Assembly (NCBI RefSeq): GCF_900110755.1
Contig: NZ_FOFF01000036.1
Span: forward strand, 27,903 to 91,902
Length of the DNA: 64,000 nucleotides
Source of the DNA: Streptomyces sp. yr375
GTDB lineage: Bacteria; Actinomycetota; Actinomycetes; Streptomycetales; Streptomycetaceae
Direction: 5' to 3'
Part shown: positions 49,659 through 58,449 of the stretch, one piece after another
Position numbering within the stretch: position 1 is the first letter of the stretch
Layout of the letters: each line of letters opens with the position of its first letter
Notes under the pieces: generated by a model
Database searches by the model: none
What the model was told of the DNA's origin: nothing
The model's input: only the letters and a program-made list of their open reading frames with translations
Program-made: the position numbers and the translations under genes

Positions 49659-50369
49659 CTATGCGGCGAGATCCCGCTCCTCCGCGGCGACCTCGCTGCG
49701 CGCCCCCGGCGCGAACCCGTCCCGTTCCCCGAGCCGGGCGGCCCGGCTGCGGACGAGCCACCCGAGCCGGGGCGACCGGTCGACGGCCTTCAGCACCGGG
49801 GTGAGCAGCATGGAGGCGACGGGCGACAGCAGCAGGGCCACGGCGGTCCCGAGCGCGAAGCCGCCCACCACGTCGGTCGGGTAGTGCACGCCCATGTAGA
49901 CCCGGCAGAACCCTTCGAGCAGGGCGATCACTATCCCCACCACCCCGAACTTCCGGCTGGCGACGAACAGCCCGACGGCCATGGCCATGGTGATGGTGGC
50001 GTGGTCGCTGACGAAGGAGTAGTCGGTCTTGCCGGAGACCAGCACCTCCAGCCCCTGGTGGTCGAGGAAGGGCCGGGGCCGCTCCACGAAACCCCGTATG
50101 GGCACGTTCACCAGTACGGCGATCGCGGCGGCGAGCGGCGCCCACACCAGGGCGGCGACAGACGAAGCGGCGTCCTCGGCCCCACCGGGCCGCCTCCGCA
50201 CCCCCCACCAGCACGCCACGATCAACAGCACCATCGCGAGCAGCAGCCCGTACTCGCCCACGAACCCGACCGTGCGGTCGAGCCAGCCCGGGGCGTCCTT
50301 GGCGAGGCCGTTGATGTCGTAGAGCAGGTCGACGTCAGGGTTCGACCCGGATTCGGCGAGTCCAGCCAT
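49659..50369 (-). CDS. PAP2-family membrane phosphatase
   Basis: A 236-residue protein with about five to six helices. The three phosphatase motifs are VERPRPF (C1, preceded by the KX6RP-like basic residue), SFVSDHAT (C2, with Ser-Asp-His in place of Ser-Gly-His) and RVYMGVHYPTDVVGG (C3). It should dephosphorylate undecaprenyl pyrophosphate or phosphatidic acid outside the membrane. The C-terminal ~50 residues are a charged cytoplasmic tail. Confidence 0.88.
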   Translation of the reverse strand: MAGLAESGSNPDVDLLYDINGLAKDAPGWLDRTVGFVGEYGLLLAMVLLIVACWWGVRRRPGGAEDAASSVAALVWAPLAAAIAVLVNVPIRGFVERPRPFLDHQGLEVLVSGKTDYSFVSDHATITMAMAVGLFVASRKFGVVGIVIALLEGFCRVYMGVHYPTDVVGGFALGTAVALLLSPVASMLLTPVLKAVDRSPRLGWLVRSRAARLGERDGFAPGARSEVAAEERDLAA

Positions 50370-50537
50370 GGTGCTGCGGCCCCTTCGTCGTGTGCTGCCC
50401 GGCGCACCTCACATGCGCCCGCTTCAACAGGAACGCACGGTCCCGGTTGATACGTTCCACTCTCCACTGAATGATCACTCAGACGTTATCGAAGAGAGAC
50501 ACGTCTGCGCAGCTCAGAGGCCCGGTCCCAGCCCGTC

Positions 50538-51539
50538 TCAGACCGTCGTGGGGAGCGCTTTCGCGCCATCTTCGGTGACCCGGGTGGCCCCGAAGTACTC
50601 GGCGGTGTCGATGGGGTCGAACCGGATGACCGCCCCCGTGTAGGGCGCGTTGATCATGTACCCGCCGCCGACGTACATGCCCACGTGGTGGATGGCCCGC
50701 GAGTTGCCGGGATCGGTCGAGAAGAACACCAGGTCCCCCGGCAGCAGCTCGCTGCGCTTGGGGTGCGGTCCGGCGTTGTACTGGTCGTTGGCGACCCGGG
50801 GCAGCGTGATCCCGACACTCTCGTACGCGGCCTTGGTCAACCCGGAGCAGTCGAACCGTCCGCCCTGGTCAGCGGTGCCGTTGCCGCCCCAGAGGTAGGG
50901 CGTGCCGAGCTTCTTCTGCGCGTAGTAGATGGCCCCGGCGGCCTGCTTCGACGGATCCACCCGGCTGACGGGAGCGGCGAAGGACTCCTCCAGCGTCGTG
51001 ATCGTCTTCACGTAGTTCTGGGTCTCCTTGTACGGCGGCACCCCGCCGTACCTGACGACCGCGTCCGGCCCCGCGTTGTAGGCCGCGAGCATGTTCCTGG
51101 TGATGTCGCCGGGCACGGTCTTCACGTACGAAGCGAGCTGGCAGTCGTACGACGCGGCCGATGGAATCGCGTCATTCGGGTCCCAGACGTCGCGGTCGCC
51201 GTCCCCGTCGCCGTCGACGCCGTGCGTGGCCCAGGTTCCCGGGATGAACTGCGCTATCCCCTGCGCGGCGGCGGCGCTCTGCGCCCTCGGGTTGAACCCG
51301 CTCTCCTGGTAGAGCTGGGCGGCGAGCAGCGCGGGGTTGATGGCGGGGCAGAGGTTGCCCCATTTCTGCACGAGCGTCTGATAGGCGGTCGGCACGGCCC
51401 CCTTGGCCAGCGACCTGGTCGCCCCGGCCACGCCGTTGGTGATGTTCCCGCCGACGACGTACACCCCGACGACGAGCGCCATCATGAAGGCGACCCCGGC
51501 CCCGACGACAGCGGTCGCTACGATCCATCCCTTACGCAC
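50538..51539 (-). CDS. SLT lytic transglycosylase-NlpC/P60 endopeptidase (VirB1-like)
   Basis: A 333-residue protein: one N-terminal transmembrane helix (about 5-28), a lysozyme-like SLT domain (about 55-190; catalytic Glu in YQESGFNPRAQS, then AAQGIAQFIPGTW and NMLAAYNAGP), and an NlpC/P60 domain (about 205-333; Cys in RFDCSGLTKAAY, His in IHHVGMYVG). It can cut both glycan and peptide parts of peptidoglycan. This two-domain layout is that of VirB1-like proteins of Gram-positive type IV systems, and the T4SS-like cluster starts 4 kb away. The GTG at 51539 and a TTG at 51545 are both possible starts. Confidence 0.9.
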   Translation of the reverse strand: MRKGWIVATAVVGAGVAFMMALVVGVYVVGGNITNGVAGATRSLAKGAVPTAYQTLVQKWGNLCPAINPALLAAQLYQESGFNPRAQSAAAAQGIAQFIPGTWATHGVDGDGDGDRDVWDPNDAIPSAASYDCQLASYVKTVPGDITRNMLAAYNAGPDAVVRYGGVPPYKETQNYVKTITTLEESFAAPVSRVDPSKQAAGAIYYAQKKLGTPYLWGGNGTADQGGRFDCSGLTKAAYESVGITLPRVANDQYNAGPHPKRSELLPGDLVFFSTDPGNSRAIHHVGMYVGGGYMINAPYTGAVIRFDPIDTAEYFGATRVTEDGAKALPTTV

Positions 51540-51806
51540 CGTCAACCGCCCCTCACCGCCCAGGAGTCCGCCCCCGACAGTGTAGGGGCGACCCCCACGC
51601 GACGGGGTGACCACGCACCAGGAGAGACCCGCACGCGGCGACCCCCTACCCCGCACGGCACCCGGCCCAACCCAACCCGGGCGCCCCACAAGGTGGTCAC
51701 GCGCAGAACGGTCCCCAGCACCCGGCCTACGCACCCCCGGCCACGGCATACGGCCGGCCCTGATACGGCCAAGACCTGATCGTGAGCGCGGTCGGTCAGC
51801 CGGGGA

Positions 51807-52556
51807 CTACGAGCCGGAGGCCGCGTCCCGGTACAGCTCCGCGGCCTCCGCACCCAGCACCACGCTGTACGAGATGTCGGGCGTGGCCCCGCCCTGTTCG
51901 TGGCCGCCCAGGATGCCCACGACCTCGTCGTCGCCGTTCACCCAGGGGCTGCCGCTGGTGCCGCCGGTGAAGTCGGGGCAGTCGATGCGCTGCTGGGTGG
52001 CGGTGTGGGAGGTGGGCCGGTTCGTGCAGCGGATCGGCACGTCGAGGGAGTCGGGGTAACCGGTGACGGTCACGGCGGTGGCCCCGGTGGTGGTACGGGC
52101 CACGAACCGATTGCCGCCGACGACGTCCTCGACACCCTTCCCGTCCCGCTCCCCGAGCACCGCGAACGCCACGTCGCTGTCCTCGTGCTGCCCCTTGGCC
52201 CACCCGTCGGGCAGGAAGGACCGCTCGACCTTCCAGATCCCGTAGGGGGCCGTACCCGCCCGGTACCCGGGGACGAACACCAGCGCACCGACCCCGCTGC
52301 TGAGGCAGTGCGCGGCGGTGGCGATGAGGTCGCGGTGCGGACTGTGCACGACGGAGGCGGTGCAGAAGTGCTCACCGGTGAGTTTGCCGGCCTCGGCGTC
52401 GGCCGCGCTGAACAGCGCGCCGATCCGCGCGGACTGCGCCGTCGCCACTGCGACGGCCGTCACCCCCAGGGGGCCGGGCCCGCCGTCGGCAGCCGCTTCG
52501 GAGGCGGAGGTGACGGCCAGCATGACGACCGCACCGAGCAGGGCGTTTCGCTTCAT
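51807..52556 (-). CDS. Secreted trypsin-like serine protease
   Basis: A 249-residue protein with a signal peptide (1-23) and an S1-type fold with a complete triad: His83 (ATAAHCL), Asp128 (HEDSDVAFAVL) and Ser201 (GGTSGSPW). Extra Cys residues (CTNRP, RIDCPD) may form a disulfide. The ATG at 52556 gives a proper signal peptide. Here the catalytic His is present, unlike in the FG-GAP protein. Confidence 0.88.
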   Translation of the reverse strand: MKRNALLGAVVMLAVTSASEAAADGGPGPLGVTAVAVATAQSARIGALFSAADAEAGKLTGEHFCTASVVHSPHRDLIATAAHCLSSGVGALVFVPGYRAGTAPYGIWKVERSFLPDGWAKGQHEDSDVAFAVLGERDGKGVEDVVGGNRFVARTTTGATAVTVTGYPDSLDVPIRCTNRPTSHTATQQRIDCPDFTGGTSGSPWVNGDDEVVGILGGHEQGGATPDISYSVVLGAEAAELYRDAASGS

Positions 52557-52677
52557 CGGGTTCACTGTGTCCCACGAAGGTGAGAGAAACGTCAGACGCG
52601 TGCTTTCCCATACGACGCTACCCGCACTCGGCCCACACAACCTCCCCACCGTTTCCGTTCTCAGAAAGGACGCCCCC

Positions 52678-52920
52678 GTGGCTGACATCCCCTCCGACCT
52701 CACCTGGACCCGCGCGGCCCCGCCGGACGCGACCGGCCCCGGCCCCTGGATCGAGATCGCCTTCGGCGAGGGCGACGACGGCGAGGCGCCCGTCTACCTC
52801 CGCGAGACCAGCGACCCGGAGAACGTCGTCACCACCAACCGCCGTAAATGGGACGCGTTCGTCCTGGGCGTCCAAGCAGGCGAATTCGACCACTTCGTAG
52901 AAGGCGTGGAGGGCGTATAG
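52678..52920 (+). CDS. Orphan DUF397-domain protein
   Basis: An 80-residue acidic protein. PPDATGPGPWIEIAFGEGDD, then VYLRETSDPENVVTTNRRKW and DAFVLGVQAGEFDHF, fit the DUF397 pattern, including the R-x-S/T-x-x-P core. AAAGGA lies 6 nt before the GTG. No XRE/DUF5753 gene is next to it, so its partner, if any, is elsewhere. It is divergent from the trypsin-like protease gene. Confidence 0.7.
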   Translation: MADIPSDLTWTRAAPPDATGPGPWIEIAFGEGDDGEAPVYLRETSDPENVVTTNRRKWDAFVLGVQAGEFDHFVEGVEGV

Positions 52921-52986
52921 GCCCTCCGAAGGAACCTGACCCCACCCCCACACACCTGACACCCCCCGCCTGACGCCCCACACCCC

Positions 52987-53670
52987 TCACGCGTCACCCC
53001 GCACCACCGCATGAAGATGCTGGTCGTGCCACCCGTCGGCGTGCAGCAGAGCGCCCCGCATGGTGCCCTCATACACGTACCCCGCCTTCGCGGCCACCCG
53101 GCACGACGCCTCGTTGGCCACGGCGTGGCACAGCCGCAGCCGGTGCAGACCGAGCTCGTCGAAGGCCCACCGGGTCAGCCGCCCGACGGCCGCGACGGCG
53201 ACGCCGGCCCCCCGGGCGGCCGGCAGCAGCCAGTAGACGATCTCCGCGCTGCCCCCGGCGAGATCGAGGTCGTTCCACCCGACAAGCCCGACGACCTCAC
53301 CACCGCCCTCATCACTCCCCTCGCCACCGCCGGACGGAGACCGCGCGGCGATCGCCCAGATCGCACCGGTCTCCGCCCGCCACCGCTCCCGCATCCGCTC
53401 GATGCGCAGCGCCGCCGCCTCCCGGTCCCGCACGGCGAGCAGGTTCCACTGCCCGATGGCCGGATCCCGACCGGCCGCCACCAAGGCGTCCGCGTCCCCC
53501 ACCGCCCAGGGCCGCAACTCCAGCCCACCCGGCGAACGCGGGAGCCCGAGCACCGGCTGCTCAGCACAGGCCATCCGACCTGCGGGAACCACGGCGGGCA
53601 CGCCGGTCAGAGGCACGGCGGGCACAGCGGGCACAGCGGGCACAGCGGGCAAGGGACCGTCGGCGTTCAT
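52987..53670 (-). CDS. GNAT acetyltransferase (RimJ/RimL type)
   Basis: A 227-residue protein. A Pro/Val-rich N terminus (AVPAVPAVPAVP, from a 9-bp repeat) precedes a GNAT domain of the RimJ/RimL class (LELRPWAVGDADALVAAGRD, then LPAARGAGVAVAAVGRLTRW and GLHRLRLCHAVANEASCRVA). Such enzymes acetylate N-terminal residues or small amines. The ATG at 53670 was chosen; a start at MACAEQ would remove the repetitive tail. Confidence 0.82.
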   Translation of the reverse strand: MNADGPLPAVPAVPAVPAVPLTGVPAVVPAGRMACAEQPVLGLPRSPGGLELRPWAVGDADALVAAGRDPAIGQWNLLAVRDREAAALRIERMRERWRAETGAIWAIAARSPSGGGEGSDEGGGEVVGLVGWNDLDLAGGSAEIVYWLLPAARGAGVAVAAVGRLTRWAFDELGLHRLRLCHAVANEASCRVAAKAGYVYEGTMRGALLHADGWHDQHLHAVVRGDA

Positions 53671-53932
53671 CGCGGCATCGTGCCACAGGCGTCCCCGGAC
53701 CACCGGAGGTCAAGTCCCGGCCATCCGCACACCATCCGCCAGCCATTGGCGGGCAATTCTCCAACCCCTTTCAGTAAGGCGGAAGTCAGGATTCCACCGG
53801 CCGTCTTGTTGTCGCGTACTCAACAAGCACACAGTGACGGCGGGCCGCCGCCCGCCGCCGGGTCCTCGTACCGGTGGCACGCATCACCCCCCACCCGCAC
53901 CGCCCCTGCCACTCATCCCCAGGAGCTGTCCG

Positions 53933-55291
53933 TTGCGTACGACGACTTCCCCCAACACCTCTGCCATATCCGGCAGATGGCGCCGTGTGAGCGCCTCGGC
54001 CCTCGGCACCGCAGCACTCGTGCTCGCCGGAATCGGCACCGCGGCCCACGCGAGTGCGGTGCCCACGGCCACCCTCAAGGCCCCGTCGGTCGCCAAGACC
54101 GCGGCCGGCAAGGTCACTTGGGCGGCCACCCCCTGCGCCGTCCCGAAGCACAAGGGCGACCTGGCCTGTAACTCCTACCGCGTGACCGGCGGCACCACGG
54201 CCTTCCAGAAGGAACGCGCCGCCGTGACCGGCAAGTCCGCCGGCGTCACCCCGAAGGCCGCCTCCGCCAGCCCCACCGGCTACGGCCCCTCCGACCTCCA
54301 GGACGCCTACGGCCTGACCGACGCGGCCTCGAGCAACGGCTCCGGCGAGACCATCGCCATCGTCGACGCCTACGACGACCCGAACGCCGCCGCCGACCTC
54401 GCCAAGTACCGCGCGCAGTACGGCCTCCCGGCCTGCACCGTCGCCAACGGCTGCTTCAAGAAGGTCAGCCAGACCGGCTCCACTACCTCCCTCCCCACCG
54501 CCGACAGCGGCTGGGCCCAGGAAGAGTCCCTGGACCTCGACATGGCCAGCGCGGTCTGCCCGAACTGCAACATCCTGCTCGTCGAGGCCACCTCCTCGTC
54601 CATGGCCAACCTCGGCAAGGGCGTCAACGAGGCCGTCTCCCTCGGCGCGAAGTTCGTCTCCAACAGCTACGGCGGCGGCGAGTCCTCCTCCGACACCTCC
54701 TACGACTCCTCGTACTTCAAGCACCCCGGCGTCGCCATCACCGTCAGCGCGGGCGACGAGGGCTACGGCGCCGAGTACCCGGCCGCCTCCAAGTACGTGA
54801 CGTCCGTCGGCGGCACCGCCCTCTCCAGCTCCTCCACCAGCCGCGGCTGGACCGAGAAGGTCTGGAACACCAGCTCCACCGAGGGCACCGGCTCCGGCTG
54901 CTCCGCCTACGACGCCAAGCCGACCTGGCAGACCGACACCGGCTGCGCCAAGCGCACCATCTCCGACGTCTCGGCCGTGGCCGACCCGGCGACCGGCGTC
55001 TCGGTCTACGACTCCTACGGCGTCACCGCCGGCTGGTACACCTTCGGCGGCACCAGCGCCTCCGCGCCCATCATCGCCGCGGTCTACGCCCTCGCCGGCA
55101 CCCCCGGCAGCAGCGACTACCCGGTCTCGTACCTCTACTCGGCGGCCGACACCTCGGCCCTGAACGACGTCACCAGCGGCAGCAACGGCACCTGCTCCTC
55201 CAGCGCCGCCTACCTCTGCACCGCCGAGTCGGGCTACGACGGCCCCACCGGCCTCGGCACCCCGGAGGGCACGGACGCCTTCACCGGCTGA
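53933..55291 (+). CDS. Secreted S53 (sedolisin) peptidase
   Basis: A 452-residue protein: signal peptide (to about 41), a short pro-region, and an S53 catalytic domain with Glu197 and Asp201 (QEESLDLDMAS) and Ser375 (GGTSASAPIIAAV). The pro-domain is much shorter than the ~200 residues of classical sedolisins. The TTG at 53933 has AGGAG 7 nt upstream. Sedolisins act at acid pH and release peptides from proteins. A 20-bp-stem terminator follows. Confidence 0.88.
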   Translation: MRTTTSPNTSAISGRWRRVSASALGTAALVLAGIGTAAHASAVPTATLKAPSVAKTAAGKVTWAATPCAVPKHKGDLACNSYRVTGGTTAFQKERAAVTGKSAGVTPKAASASPTGYGPSDLQDAYGLTDAASSNGSGETIAIVDAYDDPNAAADLAKYRAQYGLPACTVANGCFKKVSQTGSTTSLPTADSGWAQEESLDLDMASAVCPNCNILLVEATSSSMANLGKGVNEAVSLGAKFVSNSYGGGESSSDTSYDSSYFKHPGVAITVSAGDEGYGAEYPAASKYVTSVGGTALSSSSTSRGWTEKVWNTSSTEGTGSGCSAYDAKPTWQTDTGCAKRTISDVSAVADPATGVSVYDSYGVTAGWYTFGGTSASAPIIAAVYALAGTPGSSDYPVSYLYSAADTSALNDVTSGSNGTCSSSAAYLCTAESGYDGPTGLGTPEGTDAFTG

Positions 55292-55367
55292 TCCCCCGTC
55301 ACGCCTCCAGCACACACCTCCAGCACACACAAGCAGCCACAGTGGGGCCGTGGGGGCCACACGTGGT

Positions 55368-55414
55368 GAACGGCGAGCGGGCCGCGGCATCCAGCCGCGG
55401 CCCGCTCGCCGTTC
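55368..55414 (+). terminator. 20-bp perfect stem terminator
   Basis: The arm at 55368-55387 (gaacggcgagcgggccgcgg) pairs perfectly over 20 bp with 55395-55414, with a 7-nt loop. It ends the peptidase transcript. The rest of the gap up to 55749 shows a small GGAACC/GGTTCC repeat and no gene, and must hold the promoter of the next operon. Confidence 0.9.
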
Positions 55415-55749
55415 CCGCATGTCCGCCGTTCGTCACGCTCGCCGTTCGTGAGGAGAACCACAGGTCGTGAGAACATCGAACCGTACGCTCACCCGACCAA
55501 CCGTCAGAACCGGCGCACAGCCGTGAAGTGGGCTAACGACGGAACCACACCACAGGTTCCGCTCCGGCCTCATTGCCCGGCGTGACCTGCCGTGATACAC
55601 AGAGTGACCGTACGAGCCATTCGTACGAATCCCGCCCATCAAAGACGCCAAGTCGACATACGACGGCGGATTTGTCGGCGAGAATGAGGCGTGACCTCTG
55701 CACACCGGCAGAGGAGCGGCAGAACTACCCACCAGGGGCGGTGACTTAC

Positions 55750-56058
55750 ATGCTGTTTGCGGCCGACAAGGGCGATATCAACACCATCATCGGCGGGATC
55801 GCTCCGGACTGGGGGCCCTTCGGCAGCCTGGGCAACGAGGCGAAGGTGATGATCGAGGTCGTGATGGCGGTCGCCATCCTGCTCTGCCTCGGCATCGCCA
55901 TCTGGGGCGCGGCCAAGCAACGCATCGGCGCGACCGCCCTACGGGACACCTTCAGTGCGGAACAGGGCAAGGGCCTCATCATCGCGGGCCTGACGGGCGT
56001 CTTCATCATCGGCTCCCTCGGGACACTCTTCACGATCGTGTACGGCATGGCCGTGTAG
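55750..56058 (+). CDS. VirB2-like small membrane protein of the T4SS-like cluster
   Basis: A 102-residue protein with two hydrophobic helices (about 33-55 and 76-100) joined by a short polar loop (AAKQRIGATALRDTFSAEQG), the layout of VirB2/TrbC pilins but without a cleavable signal peptide. It is the first gene of a six-gene operon. The ATG at 55750 has GGTGA upstream; a GTG at 55741 is also in frame. Pilin-like function is inferred from topology and position only. Confidence 0.72.
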   Translation: MLFAADKGDINTIIGGIAPDWGPFGSLGNEAKVMIEVVMAVAILLCLGIAIWGAAKQRIGATALRDTFSAEQGKGLIIAGLTGVFIIGSLGTLFTIVYGMAV

Positions 56059-56258
56059 CAGGAGTCCCGCGCACCACCCCGTCCCGTCCGGGCGCGCCCG
56101 GCCCGCCGTCCCCACCCACCTGTCGTGCCCACCGGCTGAGGTTGCGTTTCCCTGATGTCCCTGATGTCGAGTCACCACACCGCGCCCGCGCGGGAACCAG
56201 CACGGCTACCGTCGTACTTCTACGCGGTCCGGTACGGCAGCAAGGGGGCGTACGCGGC

Positions 56259-57113
56259 ATGACTCCCGGCGACGAACACGACTACGGCGAACCCGCACGC
56301 CCCGACGAGGGCCGCGGCTACGGCGGAACCCGCCTGCGCCTCCCCGAGAACGACCCCTACGGCGGCGCCGGCCAAGGCCCCCGCTCCTCCTCCCGGAGCC
56401 TGGTCACGGTCGTCGGCGTCGTCGTCCTCCTCATCGCGGCGATCGCCTTCGCGAACCGCGGAGGAGACGATTCCGCATCCACCTCGGCCGACGGCTCCAC
56501 CCCCGCCAACAAGCCGAAGACGACGAGCACGGCCCCCACCGGCACAAAGCCGGTCGAGTCGAAGACGAACAACATCCCTTCCGGCTTCGCGCACGACGCG
56601 CAGGGCGCCCAGAGCGCCGCCTCCAACTACGCCGTGGCACTGGGGTCGGCGGACATGTTCGTCACGGACCGACGGCACCAGATCGTCGACACCGTGTACG
56701 CACCCGCCGTCGCCGCCACCCGGCAGTCCGCCCTGGACACCGCGTACGCGAGCGAGACGTTCCTGAGCAACATCGGGCTCGACAAGGACGGCACCGCCCC
56801 GGACGGCCAGACCTTCGTCTCCCGGATCATTCCCGTGGGCACCAAGGTCACCGCGTCCGCCGCGAACAACGCCACCGTCGAGGTCTGGTACACGTCGCTC
56901 TTCGGTCTCTCGGGCGCGGCCTCGACCAACCCCGTCTCCGAGAGCTGGTTCACCACCACCTACCAGCTCGCGTGGACCGACAACGACTGGAAGGTCACCG
57001 ACTTCCAGCAGAAGGACGGGCCCGTTCCGGTCGGGCGCGACCAACAGGCCTCCACCGCCGACGACATGACGAAGGCCGTCGAGGAGTTCGGAGGGTTCAC
57101 CTATGCGCGCTAA
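56259..57113 (+). CDS. VirB8-like single-pass membrane protein
   Basis: A 284-residue protein: cytoplasmic tail (1-45), one helix (about 48-66), a Ser/Thr/Pro-rich linker, then a ~170-residue extracytoplasmic domain. The strand pattern near the end (NNATVEVWYTSLFGLS, FTTTYQLAWTDNDWKVTDFQ) fits the NTF2-like fold of VirB8/TraM proteins. In type IV systems VirB8 scaffolds the channel. It overlaps the next gene by 11 bp. Fold assignment is by inspection. Confidence 0.72.
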   Translation: MTPGDEHDYGEPARPDEGRGYGGTRLRLPENDPYGGAGQGPRSSSRSLVTVVGVVVLLIAAIAFANRGGDDSASTSADGSTPANKPKTTSTAPTGTKPVESKTNNIPSGFAHDAQGAQSAASNYAVALGSADMFVTDRRHQIVDTVYAPAVAATRQSALDTAYASETFLSNIGLDKDGTAPDGQTFVSRIIPVGTKVTASAANNATVEVWYTSLFGLSGAASTNPVSESWFTTTYQLAWTDNDWKVTDFQQKDGPVPVGRDQQASTADDMTKAVEEFGGFTYAR

Positions 57114-58449
57114 GCACCTGCCCCTCAAGGTGACGGCCGCCCTGGCCGCCGTTCAGACCACAGCCGTGCTGCTGGCCACCCGCGCCGTCGCCGCGCCGTC
57201 GCCCAGCGCGTCTCCGTCCCCCTCCGCGTCCCCGAGCGACAGCGCCTGCAGCGAACTCATCCGCGGCCCCGCCAGGGACTACTGCGAAAAGGGGGAGAAC
57301 CCGTCCTCCGGCACCGTCGCCCCCAACGTCTCCGACACCCTCGACCCCCTCTCCTCCCTCGCCAAGGGCTGTGCCGACGCCGCCGCCTGGACCGTCAACA
57401 AGCTCAGCGACGCCGTGAAGGACACGGCGAACGTCGACTTCACGAACGAGAAGTTCCTCAAGCAGTACGCCGTCGTCTTCGCCGCCTCGACCGTCCTGAC
57501 GCTCCTGCTGTGGCTCCTCGCCGTCGCCAAGCGGGCGGTGCGCGGAGTCCCCCTCACCACCGCCATCGGCGAAGCCGTCGGCTTCCTCTGGCTCACCGTC
57601 CTCGCCTCCGCCTTCACCCCCCTCATCCTCTACACCGTCGTCTCCGCCACCGACGGCATCACCGACGTCCTCGCGAAGACCACCGGCAACCAGACCGACA
57701 CGTTCTTCGGCACCTTCTCCGCCGCCCTCGCCAAGGGCGAGGACATCGGCGGCGGCCCGATCATGCTGATCGTCGTCTCACTCGTGTCGATCCTCGCCGC
57801 CGGCGTCCTCTGGCTGGAGCTCGTCCTGCGCGCCGCCCTCCTCTACATCGGCGCGCTCCTCGGCACCGTCGTCTACGCGGGCCTGGTCGACAAGCACCTG
57901 TGGAGCCACGTCCGCCGCTGGGCCGGCATCATGATCGCCGTCATCCTGGTCAAACCGGTCATCGTGATAGTGCTCGGCCTCGCCGGCGCGCTGGCCAGCG
58001 ACGACGGCCCCAACGCCTTCTCCGCCGTCGTCTCCGGCCTCTCCATCATCCTGCTCGCCATCTTCGCCAGCGCGATGATCTACCGCTTCGTCCCCGGCTT
58101 CGGCGACGAGATCGCCAGCGGCCGCAACAACCGCATCATGCAGGGCGCCGAAGGCAAGGCCGCCGCCGTCATCAGCAGCCCCGCGACCCTCGTCGCCCAG
58201 GGCATCAAGACCCACAGCACCCGTGCGGACAACAACGGCGGCGGCCAGTCCGGCGGCGGCTCCGGCGCCCGCCCGTCCAACCCCGTCAGCGGCGGGGTCG
58301 CCGCGCACAGCTCGCGCTCCTCGAACGGGGGCGGCGGATCTGTCCCCTCCGCCGCACCCGCACCCCGCGCGAGCAGCCCGGTCAACACCCCGCACGCTGG
58401 CAACAACCGCAACAGCAGCCCCAACCGCACGGGAGGTGAAGGGCGTTGA
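57103..58449 (+). CDS. VirB6/TrbL-like polytopic membrane protein
   Basis: A 448-residue protein with a signal-like first helix, a Ser/Pro linker and an external region with three Cys (CSELIRGPARDYC, KGCADAAAW). About six helices then lie between residues 125 and 330 (AVVFAASTVLTLLLWLLAVA and others). A long Gly/Ser/Asn-rich cytoplasmic tail ends the protein. The topology fits VirB6, the inner-membrane channel part. Its stop overlaps the next TTG start by 4 bp. Confidence 0.75.
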   Translation: MRAKHLPLKVTAALAAVQTTAVLLATRAVAAPSPSASPSPSASPSDSACSELIRGPARDYCEKGENPSSGTVAPNVSDTLDPLSSLAKGCADAAAWTVNKLSDAVKDTANVDFTNEKFLKQYAVVFAASTVLTLLLWLLAVAKRAVRGVPLTTAIGEAVGFLWLTVLASAFTPLILYTVVSATDGITDVLAKTTGNQTDTFFGTFSAALAKGEDIGGGPIMLIVVSLVSILAAGVLWLELVLRAALLYIGALLGTVVYAGLVDKHLWSHVRRWAGIMIAVILVKPVIVIVLGLAGALASDDGPNAFSAVVSGLSIILLAIFASAMIYRFVPGFGDEIASGRNNRIMQGAEGKAAAVISSPATLVAQGIKTHSTRADNNGGGQSGGGSGARPSNPVSGGVAAHSSRSSNGGGGSVPSAAPAPRASSPVNTPHAGNNRNSSPNRTGGEGR

